Part shown: piece after piece, positions 28,071-37,265 of the stretch | How positions within the stretch are numbered: the first letter of the stretch is position 1 | How the letters are laid out: each line of letters starts with the position of its first letter | NCBI RefSeq assembly: GCF_029227915.1 | Contig: NC_079884.1 | Coordinates: 31,064,001 to 31,128,000, forward strand | Source of the DNA: Hydractinia symbiolongicarpus | Taxonomy: Eukaryota; Cnidaria; Hydrozoa; Anthoathecata; Hydractiniidae | Length of the DNA: 64,000 nucleotides | Direction of reading: 5' to 3' | The notes under the pieces: generated by a model | Databases searched by the model: none | Told to the model about the DNA's origin: nothing | Seen by the model: only the letters and a program-made list of their open reading frames with translations | Position numbers and translations under genes: made by a program

Positions 28071-28799
28071 TTTTTCACCACTAAAACGCATAAGACTTGT
28101 AGTTTTTAAAAATGTTTTCATTTTTGATGAGACGCTGAATAAAAGAAGTTTAATCGTCGGCAAACTAAAAGCCGCGATTTCCCGTAAATCCCGGGCTTGG
28201 CCCGTATAGTCGAATGTATACAAAGAAAGTACCCTGTGAGTAAACTCATTTCCAGATCAATTTTTTAACTTATTTTTTCACCACTAAAACGCATAAGACT
28301 TGTAGTTTCTAAAAATGCTTTCATTTTTGATGAGACGCTGAATAAAAGAAGTTTAATCGTCGGCAAACGAAAACCCGCGATTTCCCGTAAATCCCGGGCT
28401 TGGCCCGTATAGTCAAAAGTATACAAAGAAAGTACCCAGGGAGTAAACTCATTTCCCGAACGATTTTTTAAATTATTTTTTCACCACTAAAACGCATGAG
28501 ACTTGTAGTTTTCAAAAATGTTTTCATTTTTGATTAGACGCTGAATAAAAGAAGTTTAATCGCCGGCAAACGAAAATCCGCGATTTCCCGTAAATCCCGG
28601 ACTCGGCCCGTATAGTACAAAGTATACAAAGAATGTACCCAGGGAGTAAACTCATTTCCCGAACGATTTTTTAAATTATTTTTTCACCACTAAAACGCAG
28701 GAGACTTGTAGTTTTCAAAAATGTTTTCATTTTTGATGAGACGCTTAATGAAAGAAGTTTAATCGCCGGCAAACGAAATCCCGCTATTTCCCGTAAATC

Positions 28800-31700
28800 C
28801 GGGGCTTGGCCCGTATAGTCGAATGTATACAAAGAAAGTACCCAGGGAGTAAACTCATTTCCCGAACGATTTTTTAAATTTTTTTTTCACCACTAAAACG
28901 CATGAGACTTGTAGTTTTCAAAAATGTTTTCATTTTTGATGAGACGCTTAATGAAAAAGGTTTAATCGCCGGCAAAGGAAAACCCGCGATTTCCCGTAAA
29001 TCCCAGGCTTGGCCCGTATAGTCGAATGTATACAAAGAAAGTACCCTGTGAGTAAACTCATTTCCAAAACGATTTTTTAAATTATCTTTTCACCACTAAA
29101 ACGCATGAGACTTGTAGTTTTCAAAAATGTTTTCATTTTTGATGAGACGCTGAATAAAACAAGTTTAATCGCCGGCAAATGAAAACCCGCCATTTCCCGT
29201 AAAACCCAGACTCGGCCCGTATAGTCAAAAGTATACAAAGAAAGTACCCAGGGAGTAAACTCATTTCCAGAACGATTTTTTAAATTATTTTTTCACCACT
29301 AAAAGGCATGAGACTTGTAGTTTTCAAAAATGTTTTCATTTTTGATGAGACGCTGAATAAAAGAAGTTTAATCGTCGGCAAACGAAAACCCGCGATTTCC
29401 CGTAAATCCCGGGTTTGGCCCGTATAGTCAAAAGTATACAAAGAAAGTACCCTGTGAGTAAACTCATTTCCAGAACGATTTTTTAAATTATTTTTTCACC
29501 ACTAAATCGCATAAGACTTGTAGTTTTCAAAAATATTTACGAATTTGATGGGACGCTGAATAAAAGAAGTTTAATCGCCGGCAAACGAAAATCCGCGATT
29601 TCCCGTAAATCCTGGACTCGGCCCGTATAGTCAAAAGTATACAAAGAAAGCACCCAGGGAGTAAACTCATTTCCCGAACGATTTTTTAAATTATTTTTTC
29701 ACCACTAAAACGCATGAGACTTGTAGTTTTCAAAAATGTTTTCATTTTTGATGAGACGCTTAATGAAAGAGGCTTAATCGCCGGCAAACGAAATCCCGCG
29801 ATTTGCCGTAAATCCGGGGCTTGGCCCGTATAGTCGAATGTATACAAAGAAAGTACCCTGTGAGTAAACTCATTTCCAGATCGATTTTTTACATTATTTT
29901 TTCACCACTAAAACGCATAAGACTTGTAGTTTCTAAAAATGTTTTCATTTTTGATGAGATGCTGAATAAAAGAAGTTTAATCGTCGGCAAACGAAAACCC
30001 GCGATTTCCCGTAAATCCCGGGCTTGGCCCGTATAGTCAAAAGTATACAAAGAAAGTACCCAGGGAGTAAACTTATTTCCCGAACGATTTTTTAAATTAT
30101 TTTTTCACCACTAAAACGCATGAGACTTGTAGTGTTCAAAAATATTTTCATATTTGATGGGACGCTGAATAAAAGAAGTTTAATCGCCGGCAAACGAAAA
30201 TCCGCGATTTCCCGTAAATCCCGGACTCGGCCCGTATAGTCAAAAGTATACAAAGAATGTACCCAGGGAGTAAACTCATTTCCCGAACGATTTTTTAAAT
30301 TATTTTTTCACCACTAAAACGCAGGAGACTTGTAGTGTTCAAAAATATTTTCATATTTGATGGGACGCTGAATAAAAGAAGTTTAATCGCCGGCAAACGA
30401 AAATCCGCGATTTCCCGTAAATCCCGGACTCGGCCCGTATAGTCAAAAGTATACAAAGAATGTACCGAGGGAGTAAACTCATTTCCCGAACGATTTTTTA
30501 AATTATTTTTTCACCAATAAAACGCAGGAGACTTGTAGTTTTCAAAAATGTTTTCATTTTTGATGAGACGCTTAATGAAAGAGGTTTAATCGCCGGCAAA
30601 CGAAATCCCGCGATTTCCCGTAAATCCGGGGCTTGGCCCGTATAGTCGAATGTGTACAAAGAAAGTATCCAGGGAGTAAACTCATTTCCCGAACGATTTT
30701 TTAAATTTTTTTTTCACCACTAAAACCCATGAGACTTGTAGTTTTCAAAAGTAAAATGTTTTCATTTTTGATGAGACGCTGAATAAAAGAAGTTTAATCG
30801 CCGGCAAACGAAAACCCGCCATTTCCCGTAAACCCCGGACTCGGCCCGTATAGTCAAAAGTATACAAAGAAAGTACCCAGGGAGTAAACTCATTTCCCGA
30901 ACGATTTTTTATATTATTTTTTATTACTAAACGCATGAGACTTGTAGTTTTCAAAAATCTTTTCATATTTGATGGGACGCTGAATAAAAGAAGTTTAATC
31001 GCCGGCAAACGAAAATCCGCGATTTCCGGTAAATCCTGGACTCGGCCCGTATAGTCAAAAGTATACAAAGAAAGTACCCAGGGAGTAAACTCATTTCCCG
31101 AACGATTTTTTAAATTATTTTTTCACCACTAAAACGCATGAGACTTGTAGTTTTCAAAAATGTTTTCATTTTTGATGAGACGCTTAATGAAAGAGGTTTA
31201 ATCACAGGCAAACAAAATCCCGCGATTTCCCGTAAATCCTTGGCTTGGCCCGTATAGTCGAATGTATACAAAGAAAGTACCCAGGGAGTAAACTCATTTT
31301 CCGAACGATTTTTTAAATTATTTTTTCACCACTAAAACGCATGAGACTTGTAGTGTTCAAAAATATTTTCATATTTGATGGGACGCTGAATAAAAGAAGT
31401 TTAATCGCCGGCAAACGAAAATCCGCGATTTCCCGTAAATCCCGGACTCGGCCCGTATAGTCAAAAGTATACAAAGAATGTACCCAGGAAGTAAACTCAT
31501 TTCCCGAACGATTTTTTAAATTATTTTTTCACCACTAAAACGCAGGAGACTTGTAGTTTTCAAAAATGTTTTCATTTTTGATGAGACGCTTAATGAAAGA
31601 GGTTTAATCGCCGGCAAACGAAATCCCGCGATTTCCCGTAAATCCGGGGCTTGGCCCGTATAGTCGAATGTGTACAAAGAAAGTATCCAGGGAGTAAACT

Positions 31701-32681
31701 CATTTCCCGAACGATTTTTTAAATTTTTTTTTCACCACTAAAACCCATGAGACTTGTAGTTTTCAAAAATGTTTTCATTTTTGATGAGACGCTTAATGAA
31801 AAAGGTTTAATCGCCGGCAAAGGAAAACCCGCGATTTCCCGTAAATCCCAGGCTTGGGCCGTATAGTCGAATGTATACAAAGAAAGTACCCTGTGAGTAA
31901 ACTCATTTCCAAAACGATTTTTTAAATTATCTTTTCACCACTAAAACGCATGACACTTGTAGTTTTCAAAAGTAAAATGTTTTCATTTTTGATGAGACGC
32001 TGAATAAAAGAAGTTTAATCGCCGGCAAACAAAAACCCGCCATTTCCCGTAAACCCCGGACTCGGCCCGTATAGTCAAAAGTATACAAAGAAAGTACCCA
32101 GGGAGTAAACTCATTTCCCGAACGATTTTTTAAATTATTTTTTCACCACTAAAACGCATGAGACTTGTAGTTTTCAAAAATGTTTTCATTTTTGATGAGA
32201 CGCTTAATGAAAGAGGTTTAATCACAGGCAAACAAAATCCCGCGATTTCCCGTAAATCCTTGGCTTGGCCCGTATAGTCGAATGTATACAAAGAAAGTAC
32301 CCAGGGAGTAAACTCATTTCCCGAACGATTTTTTAATTTTTTTTTTCACCACTAAAACGCATGAGACTTGTAGTTTTCAAAAATGTTTTCATTTTTGATG
32401 AGACGCTTAATGAAAGAGGTTTAATCGCCGGCAAACGAAAACCCGCGATTTCCCGTAAATCCCGGGATTGGCCCGTATAGTCGAATGTATACAAAGAAAG
32501 TACCCTATGAGTAAACTCATTTCCAGAACAATTTTTTAAATTATTTTTTCACCACTAAAACGCATAAGACTTGTAGTTTTTAAAAATGTTTTCATTTTTG
32601 ATGAGACGCTGAATAAAAGAAGTTTAATCGCCGGCAAACGAAAACCCGCGATTTCCCGTAAATCCCGGGGTTGGCCCGTAT
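28800..32681. repeat. Duplicated satellite segment, left copy (LINE side)
   Basis: Rare variants here recur to the right of the retrotransposon: TAAAACCCAGACTCGG at 29200 and 37852, TTTACGAATTTG at about 29537 and 38189, both 8652 bp apart. Subtracting the 4584 bp added by the insertion leaves 4068 bp, about 20 monomers. Nearer the insertion the offset drops to about 3037 bp, so whole monomers were gained or lost between copies. A CAAAAGTAAAATG insertion variant at 30751 and 31972 (1221 bp apart) also occurs at 39402, showing a nested smaller duplication. Confidence 0.75.
32675..32681. repeat. Target-site duplication, copy at the LINE 3' end
   Basis: CCCGTAT closes the left satellite arm immediately before the TTA microsatellite tail. 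The same seven bases reopen the right arm at 37259. Joining the arms across one copy restores an ordinary monomer junction (TTGGCCCGTATAGTC). The final T is ambiguous because the tail also begins with T-A sequence, so the true length could be 6 or 7 bp. Confidence 0.8.
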
Positions 32682-32700
32682 TATTATTATTATTATTATT
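32682..32700 (-). repeat. (TTA)n / (TAA)n microsatellite tail of the LINE
   Basis: About six TTA units on the plus strand, TAA/AAT in the element's orientation, sit between the target-site duplication and the 3' UTR. Trinucleotide tails, as in the Drosophila I factor and some CR1/L2-like elements, replace poly(A) and are thought to arise by template slippage during priming. There are no interruptions, which suits a young insertion. Confidence 0.85.
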
Positions 32701-32702
32701 CA

Positions 32703-32708
32703 TTTATT
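32703..32708 (-). promoter_or_regulatory. AATAAA polyadenylation-type signal
   Basis: The plus strand reads TTTATT here, so the element strand reads AATAAA, about 21 nt before the end of the element. This is a plausible position for a cleavage and polyadenylation signal, but the motif is short and the region AT-rich. Confidence 0.5.
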
Positions 32709-32908
32709 TATAGTTGACTAAGTATAAATACATATATAGCTAATAAAAGCTAGTTAATGTCAACTTGAAAAGAAAGATTTTAAAATATACAGTATAAATA
32801 TAAGGCATAAAATATTTTTAGATATATACAATTTTTTAAACATTTGTGGTTGTATAAATTAAGTGAGTGTATAAGCAAATATGAAATTAGCGAGAGTACA
32901 TCCGCGAG

Positions 32909-35900
32909 TCATATAAAACCAATTTGTGAGATGTATTTTTTACATAGTCTGCAGGAGCAGTTTGGTACCCACTTTTTAATTTGGGATTTAAAGGATTGCA
33001 AGGATGACATTTCTTTGATTCTTACTGGAATTTGTTGCCATATTTTGTAACCGATAAAGGATAAAGTTTCTGTACCATAGTAAACTGATTTAGCATTACG
33101 GCCAGTAAATTCTCGATTATTTCTTAGATTGTATTTTGGATTATAAACAGGAAAAATATCTTGCATTATTTCTGGAGCCATGTCGTTTTTTATTTTGTAC
33201 ATCTCAGTTGCAAGAGATTGTAGGTTTCGTTGGTGTACCGTAACAGAGCTGTCCTTATGAAGGAGGTCTGTGAAGGAAGAAGAACTGTCGCTATAGACTA
33301 TCCGCAGTGCTTTTTCATGTATTCGATTAATACGATTGTTTAGAGCTCTGTTGTGAAACATCCAAACTAGAGGGCAGTAATTGAATTGCGAAATTACGAA
33401 GGAATTCATTAATAGTTTCTTCTTATTAAAGTTCATAAAAGATGTCATCCTTGTAAGCGCATTTAGTTTCTGACTCGCTTTTGCACAGAGTTTAGACACA
33501 TGCAGATCAAATTTAAGTTTGTTATCGATAATGACTCCAAGTAGGCGTCCATGAGTGCTGCCTTTTATTACTGAGTTGCCTATCTGTGTACTTAATATTT
33601 CATTATCGCTTAAAAGCAAATGACACTTGTCATCATTTGCTTTCATTGCATTATTGTCAAACCATGTAAACACTTTTTCAGAAATGTTTTGAAGTTTAGT
33701 AACGACTTCCTTTGAGTCGTTACCGATAACATATGGTGTTGTGTCGTCTGCATAGCTCGCAAATTCAATGTCATTAAAATCAAATTCAACTGAGAAAAGA
33801 TCGCAGATAAATATGTTAAAAAGTAACGGGCCTAGAATAGATCCTTGCGGCACGCCAAACAATATTTCAAGCCATGAGCTATACGAATTTTTTATCTTTA
33901 CTCTTTGAAATCTTCCACTCACATAACTCATAATTAGGCGTAGGGAATACATGTCAAATCCATATGCATGAAGTTTTGCGATCAGTAAATCATGTAGGAG
34001 ACAGTCAAATGCTTTAGATAAATCAGTCAGAAGGGCTCCACATGCTTTACCTTCATCAACAGCCTTTTTCCATTTTTCAAGCATAACAGTGAGACAGTGC
34101 TGAGCACTGTAGCCTTTCCTAAATCCACACTGAAACTTACTTAAGTATCGGTTAAAATAATCTTCAATCTGACGATACAGACATCTCTCAAAGATTTTTG
34201 AAAGGTTACTAAGAATGCTTATAGGTCTGTAGTTTGATTTGTTAGATCTGTCTTTTTCTTTAAAAAGTGGTGTCACATCTGCCCTTTTCAAAAATTCTGG
34301 GTATTTACACAGATCAATTGCAGAGTTAACAGAGAAATGTAAAATTTCTAAATACTGATCTTCGTTTTCCTTAATTATTTTTGTTGGTATATCGGTTTCT
34401 TGGCATGCCTTATGAATATTCAAATTTCGTATCTCTCTCCTGATTTCAGCTTTTTCTACATGATTGAAGGAAAAACCAGGATTGTAATCACCAATGTTTT
34501 TTTTTATATTCAGTATACTTGGATGGTTTTCATATCGTTTAATAGCCTTCAAAACAGGGTCATCTACGTTTGAGCAAATTACAAGGATTGAGTCAGATAT
34601 TGTAAGATCCAGATTTTTTACAATATTCGTGAAGAAAGTGTTGAAAATGTTTGCAACCTTTTCATCATCCGATATGATTTCTTCTTTTTCTATCAGTGTT
34701 ATAATTTGGGTCGATGGTCCTTTATCGGACAAGAAAGGTTTTATAGTTTTCCAAAATGTCTTATTATCGGTAATTTTTTTAACATTTAGATTGTTGTAAT
34801 AATCATATTTTTCTTTTCGAAATAGTGTGACACAAATATTTCTTTGTTGATTAAAAGCTAATCTATTTTCTTCTGTTCTATTTTTTAAGTATTTATTTCT
34901 AAGCCTACTTCTTTTCATAACAGCCTTATGCAGGGTCCTATTCATGAACGGTGATTGGTTTGCTCTTACGTATTTTTTTTTTAATGGCGCAATTTTGTTA
35001 AGGACTGATTTTGCACATTCATGAAAGTTTTCTAACTCATCATCTATCTTTTTTTTCGATTTTTCTATATTTTGAAGTCGACATGTTAGCTCATAACAAA
35101 AACGTTCATTTGAAAAGTTTTTGTAATTCCTATATTTGATGATATGAGATTTTTGTTTCTGAAAATATATTTTCATTACAGTGATGGCCATTTTATGGAA
35201 ATCGGAGAGACCTGTTTCCAATGTGCTGGTGTTTTGGAAATAGTTATATCGATTTGTGAGAAAAAGATCAATACACGATGGGTTATCAGGGTTTTTAAAG
35301 CATGTGGGGCCCTTCACGAGGCACTTAAGGTTGTAGAGTTCAGCAAATTCTGTCATGCTATTTTCGTTAATTTCCGCATTAAAATCTCCTAATAGTAATA
35401 TGTTGTCATAATTTGCAGACAAAACATCAAGACCGTTACCAATATTTTTTAGATGTTCAGATATAGCATTTTTGTGGTGGTTGTATGAGCAACAGAGCAG
35501 CCATTTTTTTTTTCGCAGGTTTAGTTCGACAAAAAATCCTTCAAAATTGTCCGTACTAGTACTAGTTGGATGCAACTGTTTTGATGGAATATCTTGACGT
35601 ACATATAAGAGCATACCTCCACCTTTACTATTACGATCCAGACGAAAAGGCTTTGTGTAACCGTCAATTTTAAATTGAGCGGTAGGAAAAGAGCTATCAA
35701 TTTTAGTTTCAGAGATTAAAAGAACATCAAGGTTTCCATCAATTGCATCAACTAGACAGTCGAATTTATTTCGTACGGAATTAATGTTAATTTGTCCAAG
35801 AATAATCCTATTTAAGTTTTGTAGACGTAAGTTTTTTAAGCAGGAAGAGAACGATATATCATTTTCTATCGTTTCTAGAGTTTTATTTATATTAAATGGT

Positions 35901-35965
35901 GCAATTGCATTAGGAAGAGTTGCTTCTTTTTTGTTAGATATTTTTGTGGGGATACTATTGCTCAT
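32909..35965 (-). CDS. LINE ORF2: endonuclease and reverse transcriptase
   Basis: This 1018-residue polyprotein nicks target DNA and copies the element RNA onto it. The N-terminal apurinic-like endonuclease spans about residues 50-260: GQININS at 57-63, SET with Glu86, GDFN with Asp194 and Asn196, Thr221, IDLFLTN with Asp233, and SDFH at 254-257. The reverse transcriptase spans about 555-830: YRPISILSNLSKIFER near 579-594, TDLSKAFD with Asp648, GVPQGSILGP at 704-713, YADD with the catalytic Asp pair at 740-741, and LLGVIID at 808-814. A Cys-rich end (CSCRLC, 1003-1008) follows a basic stretch. No RNase H domain is visible. The ATG lies 12 nt after the ORF1 stop in the same frame, so translation may use reinitiation or UGA readthrough. 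There is no frameshift or internal stop. Only the clade assignment is uncertain. Confidence 0.96.
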   Translation of the reverse strand: MSNSIPTKISNKKEATLPNAIAPFNINKTLETIENDISFSSCLKNLRLQNLNRIILGQININSVRNKFDCLVDAIDGNLDVLLISETKIDSSFPTAQFKIDGYTKPFRLDRNSKGGGMLLYVRQDIPSKQLHPTSTSTDNFEGFFVELNLRKKKWLLCCSYNHHKNAISEHLKNIGNGLDVLSANYDNILLLGDFNAEINENSMTEFAELYNLKCLVKGPTCFKNPDNPSCIDLFLTNRYNYFQNTSTLETGLSDFHKMAITVMKIYFQKQKSHIIKYRNYKNFSNERFCYELTCRLQNIEKSKKKIDDELENFHECAKSVLNKIAPLKKKYVRANQSPFMNRTLHKAVMKRSRLRNKYLKNRTEENRLAFNQQRNICVTLFRKEKYDYYNNLNVKKITDNKTFWKTIKPFLSDKGPSTQIITLIEKEEIISDDEKVANIFNTFFTNIVKNLDLTISDSILVICSNVDDPVLKAIKRYENHPSILNIKKNIGDYNPGFSFNHVEKAEIRREIRNLNIHKACQETDIPTKIIKENEDQYLEILHFSVNSAIDLCKYPEFLKRADVTPLFKEKDRSNKSNYRPISILSNLSKIFERCLYRQIEDYFNRYLSKFQCGFRKGYSAQHCLTVMLEKWKKAVDEGKACGALLTDLSKAFDCLLHDLLIAKLHAYGFDMYSLRLIMSYVSGRFQRVKIKNSYSSWLEILFGVPQGSILGPLLFNIFICDLFSVEFDFNDIEFASYADDTTPYVIGNDSKEVVTKLQNISEKVFTWFDNNAMKANDDKCHLLLSDNEILSTQIGNSVIKGSTHGRLLGVIIDNKLKFDLHVSKLCAKASQKLNALTRMTSFMNFNKKKLLMNSFVISQFNYCPLVWMFHNRALNNRINRIHEKALRIVYSDSSSSFTDLLHKDSSVTVHQRNLQSLATEMYKIKNDMAPEIMQDIFPVYNPKYNLRNNREFTGRNAKSVYYGTETLSFIGYKIWQQIPVRIKEMSSLQSFKSQIKKWVPNCSCRLCKKYISQIGFI

Positions 35966-35980
35966 ACAAACACCAAGTCA
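35966..35980 (-). promoter_or_regulatory. ORF1-ORF2 junction: one in-frame UGA and four codons
   Basis: In the element's direction ORF1 ends AAG GAT TGA, followed by CTT GGT GTT TGT and the ATG of ORF2. The two start codons are 1278 nt apart, a multiple of three, so both ORFs share one frame. UGA followed by C is generally regarded as a leaky stop context, and UGA-CUU resembles the UGA-CUA readthrough motif without matching it. The layout allows either readthrough to a 1444-residue fusion (if one residue is inserted at the UGA) or termination and reinitiation 12 nt downstream. Which occurs cannot be read from the sequence. Confidence 0.6.
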
Positions 35981-37243
35981 ATCCTTAGAAATAAAATTTA
36001 AAAAAGAATTAGCCAGTGTTACCGATCCATATTGGTTCAAATGTAGTTTACTTCTGTTAAGGTGACGATTCCGATCCATCTGCTGATAGTGATTTATGAA
36101 TGCGATATTTCGTTCAGCACATCCTTTATATAGGTGGTCATTGAGTTCGTCACATCTAATACCTTGATCGTCATTTCTTGGAGTCAGACCAGATACGGAT
36201 ACGTTCATATTCGAGTTAATCAATGATGTTGCTAAATTAATTATATCGTTAGCTATAACCTCTGGTGCTACGTTTCTAGAAAGATCATTTGTGCCAACAT
36301 GAAGGATGATGTTATCTGGCTTTTTCTTCATGGTTGGTTTGACGTATTCATACATGTCTTCTGTCGTAGCTCCAGGAAAGGATTTTAGTATAACTCTCTT
36401 GTTTTGGTTGTAGTCAAGGGATTTGGTCATCTTGTAACCGTTGATGCCTTTTATTATACTGTCTCCTAGTATACATGTAATTTTTTTAGTGTTAATAATG
36501 TTATTAGCGTTATTAAGTGATTGCCTTTTTGTTGGAATGTTTTCTTTATTATTATGTACAATTATGTCTTCATTATTATGTACAATTAGTTCCTCATTAT
36601 TATGTATAAAGTTATTATTATTATAAGTATCACCTCTAAAACTTTCTGTTATTTCAGAGTGATCATTATTCTCATTATACAGATGTTCAAATCGATTTCG
36701 ATGAACAAAGCTTTGGTTGTTATGGCGACTAACAGCTTCATTGTTGTTGCTAATGATTGTGCTTCTATTTTTATTTTTTTTATTAACTGTTTGAAATGAA
36801 TTAAAATTTTCTTGCTGTAGCGATTTTGTAGAATAGTTATGCTCGACTGAGTTTTCAACTAAAATTTTTATGATTTCGTTTTTACTTTGTATTTCTTGTC
36901 GCAAAAACTGAATTTCTTCCAATAAATTTGATTCCAGTTTATCCGTTCGGTCATCCTTATGAGCAACTGAACAATTATTGACAAGTTTTGAAATTTGATT
37001 TGAGATAAGAGTGTTTATCTCACCTTTTACGTCTTCAAGGATAGAATCTCTCAGTGCGCTATATCTAGTTTTTTCATAGTGCTTATCGATAAAATCTTCT
37101 GCATTCAAAGTTGTATTGAGCTCTTTATATACACCTTTTTTAACAGTTACATTATTATGTTCAATATTCATCTCTTCATTAATATCCTCAAGCATTTTGT
37201 TAAAAATATTTTCCTCGTCCGTTTTAACGTCCGTCGCCGCCAT
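35978..37243 (-). CDS. LINE ORF1: coiled coil plus SGNH/GDSL-esterase-like domain
   Basis: A 421-residue protein, by family analogy the RNA-binding or chaperone partner of ORF2. Residues 1-100 are acidic and charged. About 101-131 (LEEIQFLRQEIQSKNEI) look like a short coiled coil that could drive oligomerisation. About 140-250 are Asn-rich and low in complexity, with an 8-residue repeat at 214-237. From about 255 comes an SGNH-hydrolase-like domain: GDS with Ser262, a block II Gly at 291 (FPGAT), HVGTNDL with Asn319, and a C-terminal HLN with His401. The usual DxxH reads SKLH, so the expected Asp is Ser398. Four scattered Cys residues form no zinc knuckle. The start is supported by an in-frame TGA two codons upstream and the context ATAATGG. 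Esterase-type ORF1 proteins are known from CR1-like elements; their substrate is unsettled. Confidence 0.9.
   Translation of the reverse strand: MAATDVKTDEENIFNKMLEDINEEMNIEHNNVTVKKGVYKELNTTLNAEDFIDKHYEKTRYSALRDSILEDVKGEINTLISNQISKLVNNCSVAHKDDRTDKLESNLLEEIQFLRQEIQSKNEIIKILVENSVEHNYSTKSLQQENFNSFQTVNKKNKNRSTIISNNNEAVSRHNNQSFVHRNRFEHLYNENNDHSEITESFRGDTYNNNNFIHNNEELIVHNNEDIIVHNNKENIPTKRQSLNNANNIINTKKITCILGDSIIKGINGYKMTKSLDYNQNKRVILKSFPGATTEDMYEYVKPTMKKKPDNIILHVGTNDLSRNVAPEVIANDIINLATSLINSNMNVSVSGLTPRNDDQGIRCDELNDHLYKGCAERNIAFINHYQQMDRNRHLNRSKLHLNQYGSVTLANSFLNFISKD
36533..36604 (-). repeat. 24-bp x 3 minisatellite inside ORF1
   Basis: The ORF1 linker has three 8-residue repeats starting with HNN (HNNEELIV, HNNEDIIV, HNNKENIP; residues 214-237). 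The DNA shows matching near-repeats of ATTATTATGTACAATT type on the plus strand. The unit length is a multiple of three, so copy number can change without breaking the frame. It sits in a flexible linker before the SGNH-like domain. Confidence 0.8.
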
Positions 37244-37258
37244 TATTCAATACTATAT
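37244..37258 (-). promoter_or_regulatory. LINE 5' leader, 15 nt, and ORF1 start context
   Basis: Only 15 nt separate the target-site duplication from the ORF1 start. In element orientation the leader ends TGAATAATGG: an in-frame TGA, then A at -3 and G at +4 around the ATG, a good eukaryotic start context. Fifteen nt is too short to hold an obvious internal promoter. Transcription may depend on sequence inside ORF1 or in the flank, or the copy may be slightly 5'-truncated. Confidence 0.65.
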
Positions 37259-37265
37259 CCCGTAT
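37259..37265. repeat. Target-site duplication, copy at the LINE 5' end
   Basis: CCCGTAT follows the leader of the element directly and continues as AGTCAAAAGTATAC, a normal B-type monomer. It matches the copy at 32675-32681. The insertion site lies at the first bases of the monomer as drawn here. Confidence 0.8.

Larger units (their letters stand above)
1..32681. repeat. 203-bp satellite DNA array, left arm
   Basis: Tandem head-to-tail monomers of about 203 bp fill this whole stretch with no unrelated sequence. A representative monomer runs from CCCGTATAGTC, through GTACCCTGTGAGTAAACTC, a T/A-rich block (CGATTTTTTAAATTA), CATGAGACTTGTAG, TGATGAGACGCT and ATCGCCGGCAAACGAAAA, to CCCGGGCTTGG. 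It counts to 203 bp with 76 G+C. Successive landmark copies at 6895, 7098 and 7301 are exactly 203 bp apart. Variants include GTCGAATG or GTCAAAAG after CCCGTATA, CCTGTGAG or CCAGGGAG, and GCTGAATAAAAGAAG or GCTTAATGAAAGAGG. The left window edge falls inside the array, so its true end is not seen. No gene lies in this stretch. Confidence 0.99.
32682..32908 (-). other. LINE 3' UTR with microsatellite tail
   Basis: Non-coding AT-rich sequence between the ORF2 stop and the 3' end of the element. It contains several TATA-rich stretches (TATATACAATTTTTTAAAC, CATATATAGC on the plus strand). It ends in the trinucleotide tail rather than poly(A). In LINEs of this kind the 3' end is the region recognised by the reverse transcriptase to prime on nicked target DNA. 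Confidence 0.8.
32682..37258 (-). mobile_element. Full-length non-LTR retrotransposon (CR1/L2-like LINE)
   Basis: This 4577-bp unit is the only non-satellite DNA in the window. Reading the minus strand it has a 15-nt leader, ORF1 (SGNH/esterase-like), ORF2 (endonuclease plus reverse transcriptase), a 3' UTR of about 227 nt with AATAAA, and a TAA-type microsatellite tail. It is flanked by a 7-bp target-site duplication and has no long terminal repeats. An esterase-type ORF1 together with an APE-type endonuclease and microsatellite tail is known from CR1/L2-like elements; the exact clade needs a phylogeny. Both reading frames are open with catalytic motifs in place, so it may be or recently have been competent for target-primed reverse transcription. 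The very short leader leaves open a slight 5' truncation, although ORF1 begins with a good start context. Confidence 0.95.

Noticed and set aside
36649-36858. Short minus-strand frame inside ORF1
   Set aside because: It overlaps ORF1 in another frame, and its content follows the Asn-rich linker. No independent evidence for translation.
33000-37258. Two separate nested elements (ORF1 element and ORF2 element)
   Set aside because: ORF1 and ORF2 are 12 nt apart in one frame, with one target-site duplication around both and one tail, so it is a single LINE.
32682-37258. Site-specific LINE targeting of the satellite
   Set aside because: There is only one insertion in about 290 monomers, so the window gives no evidence for targeting. 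Other array regions would need to be searched.
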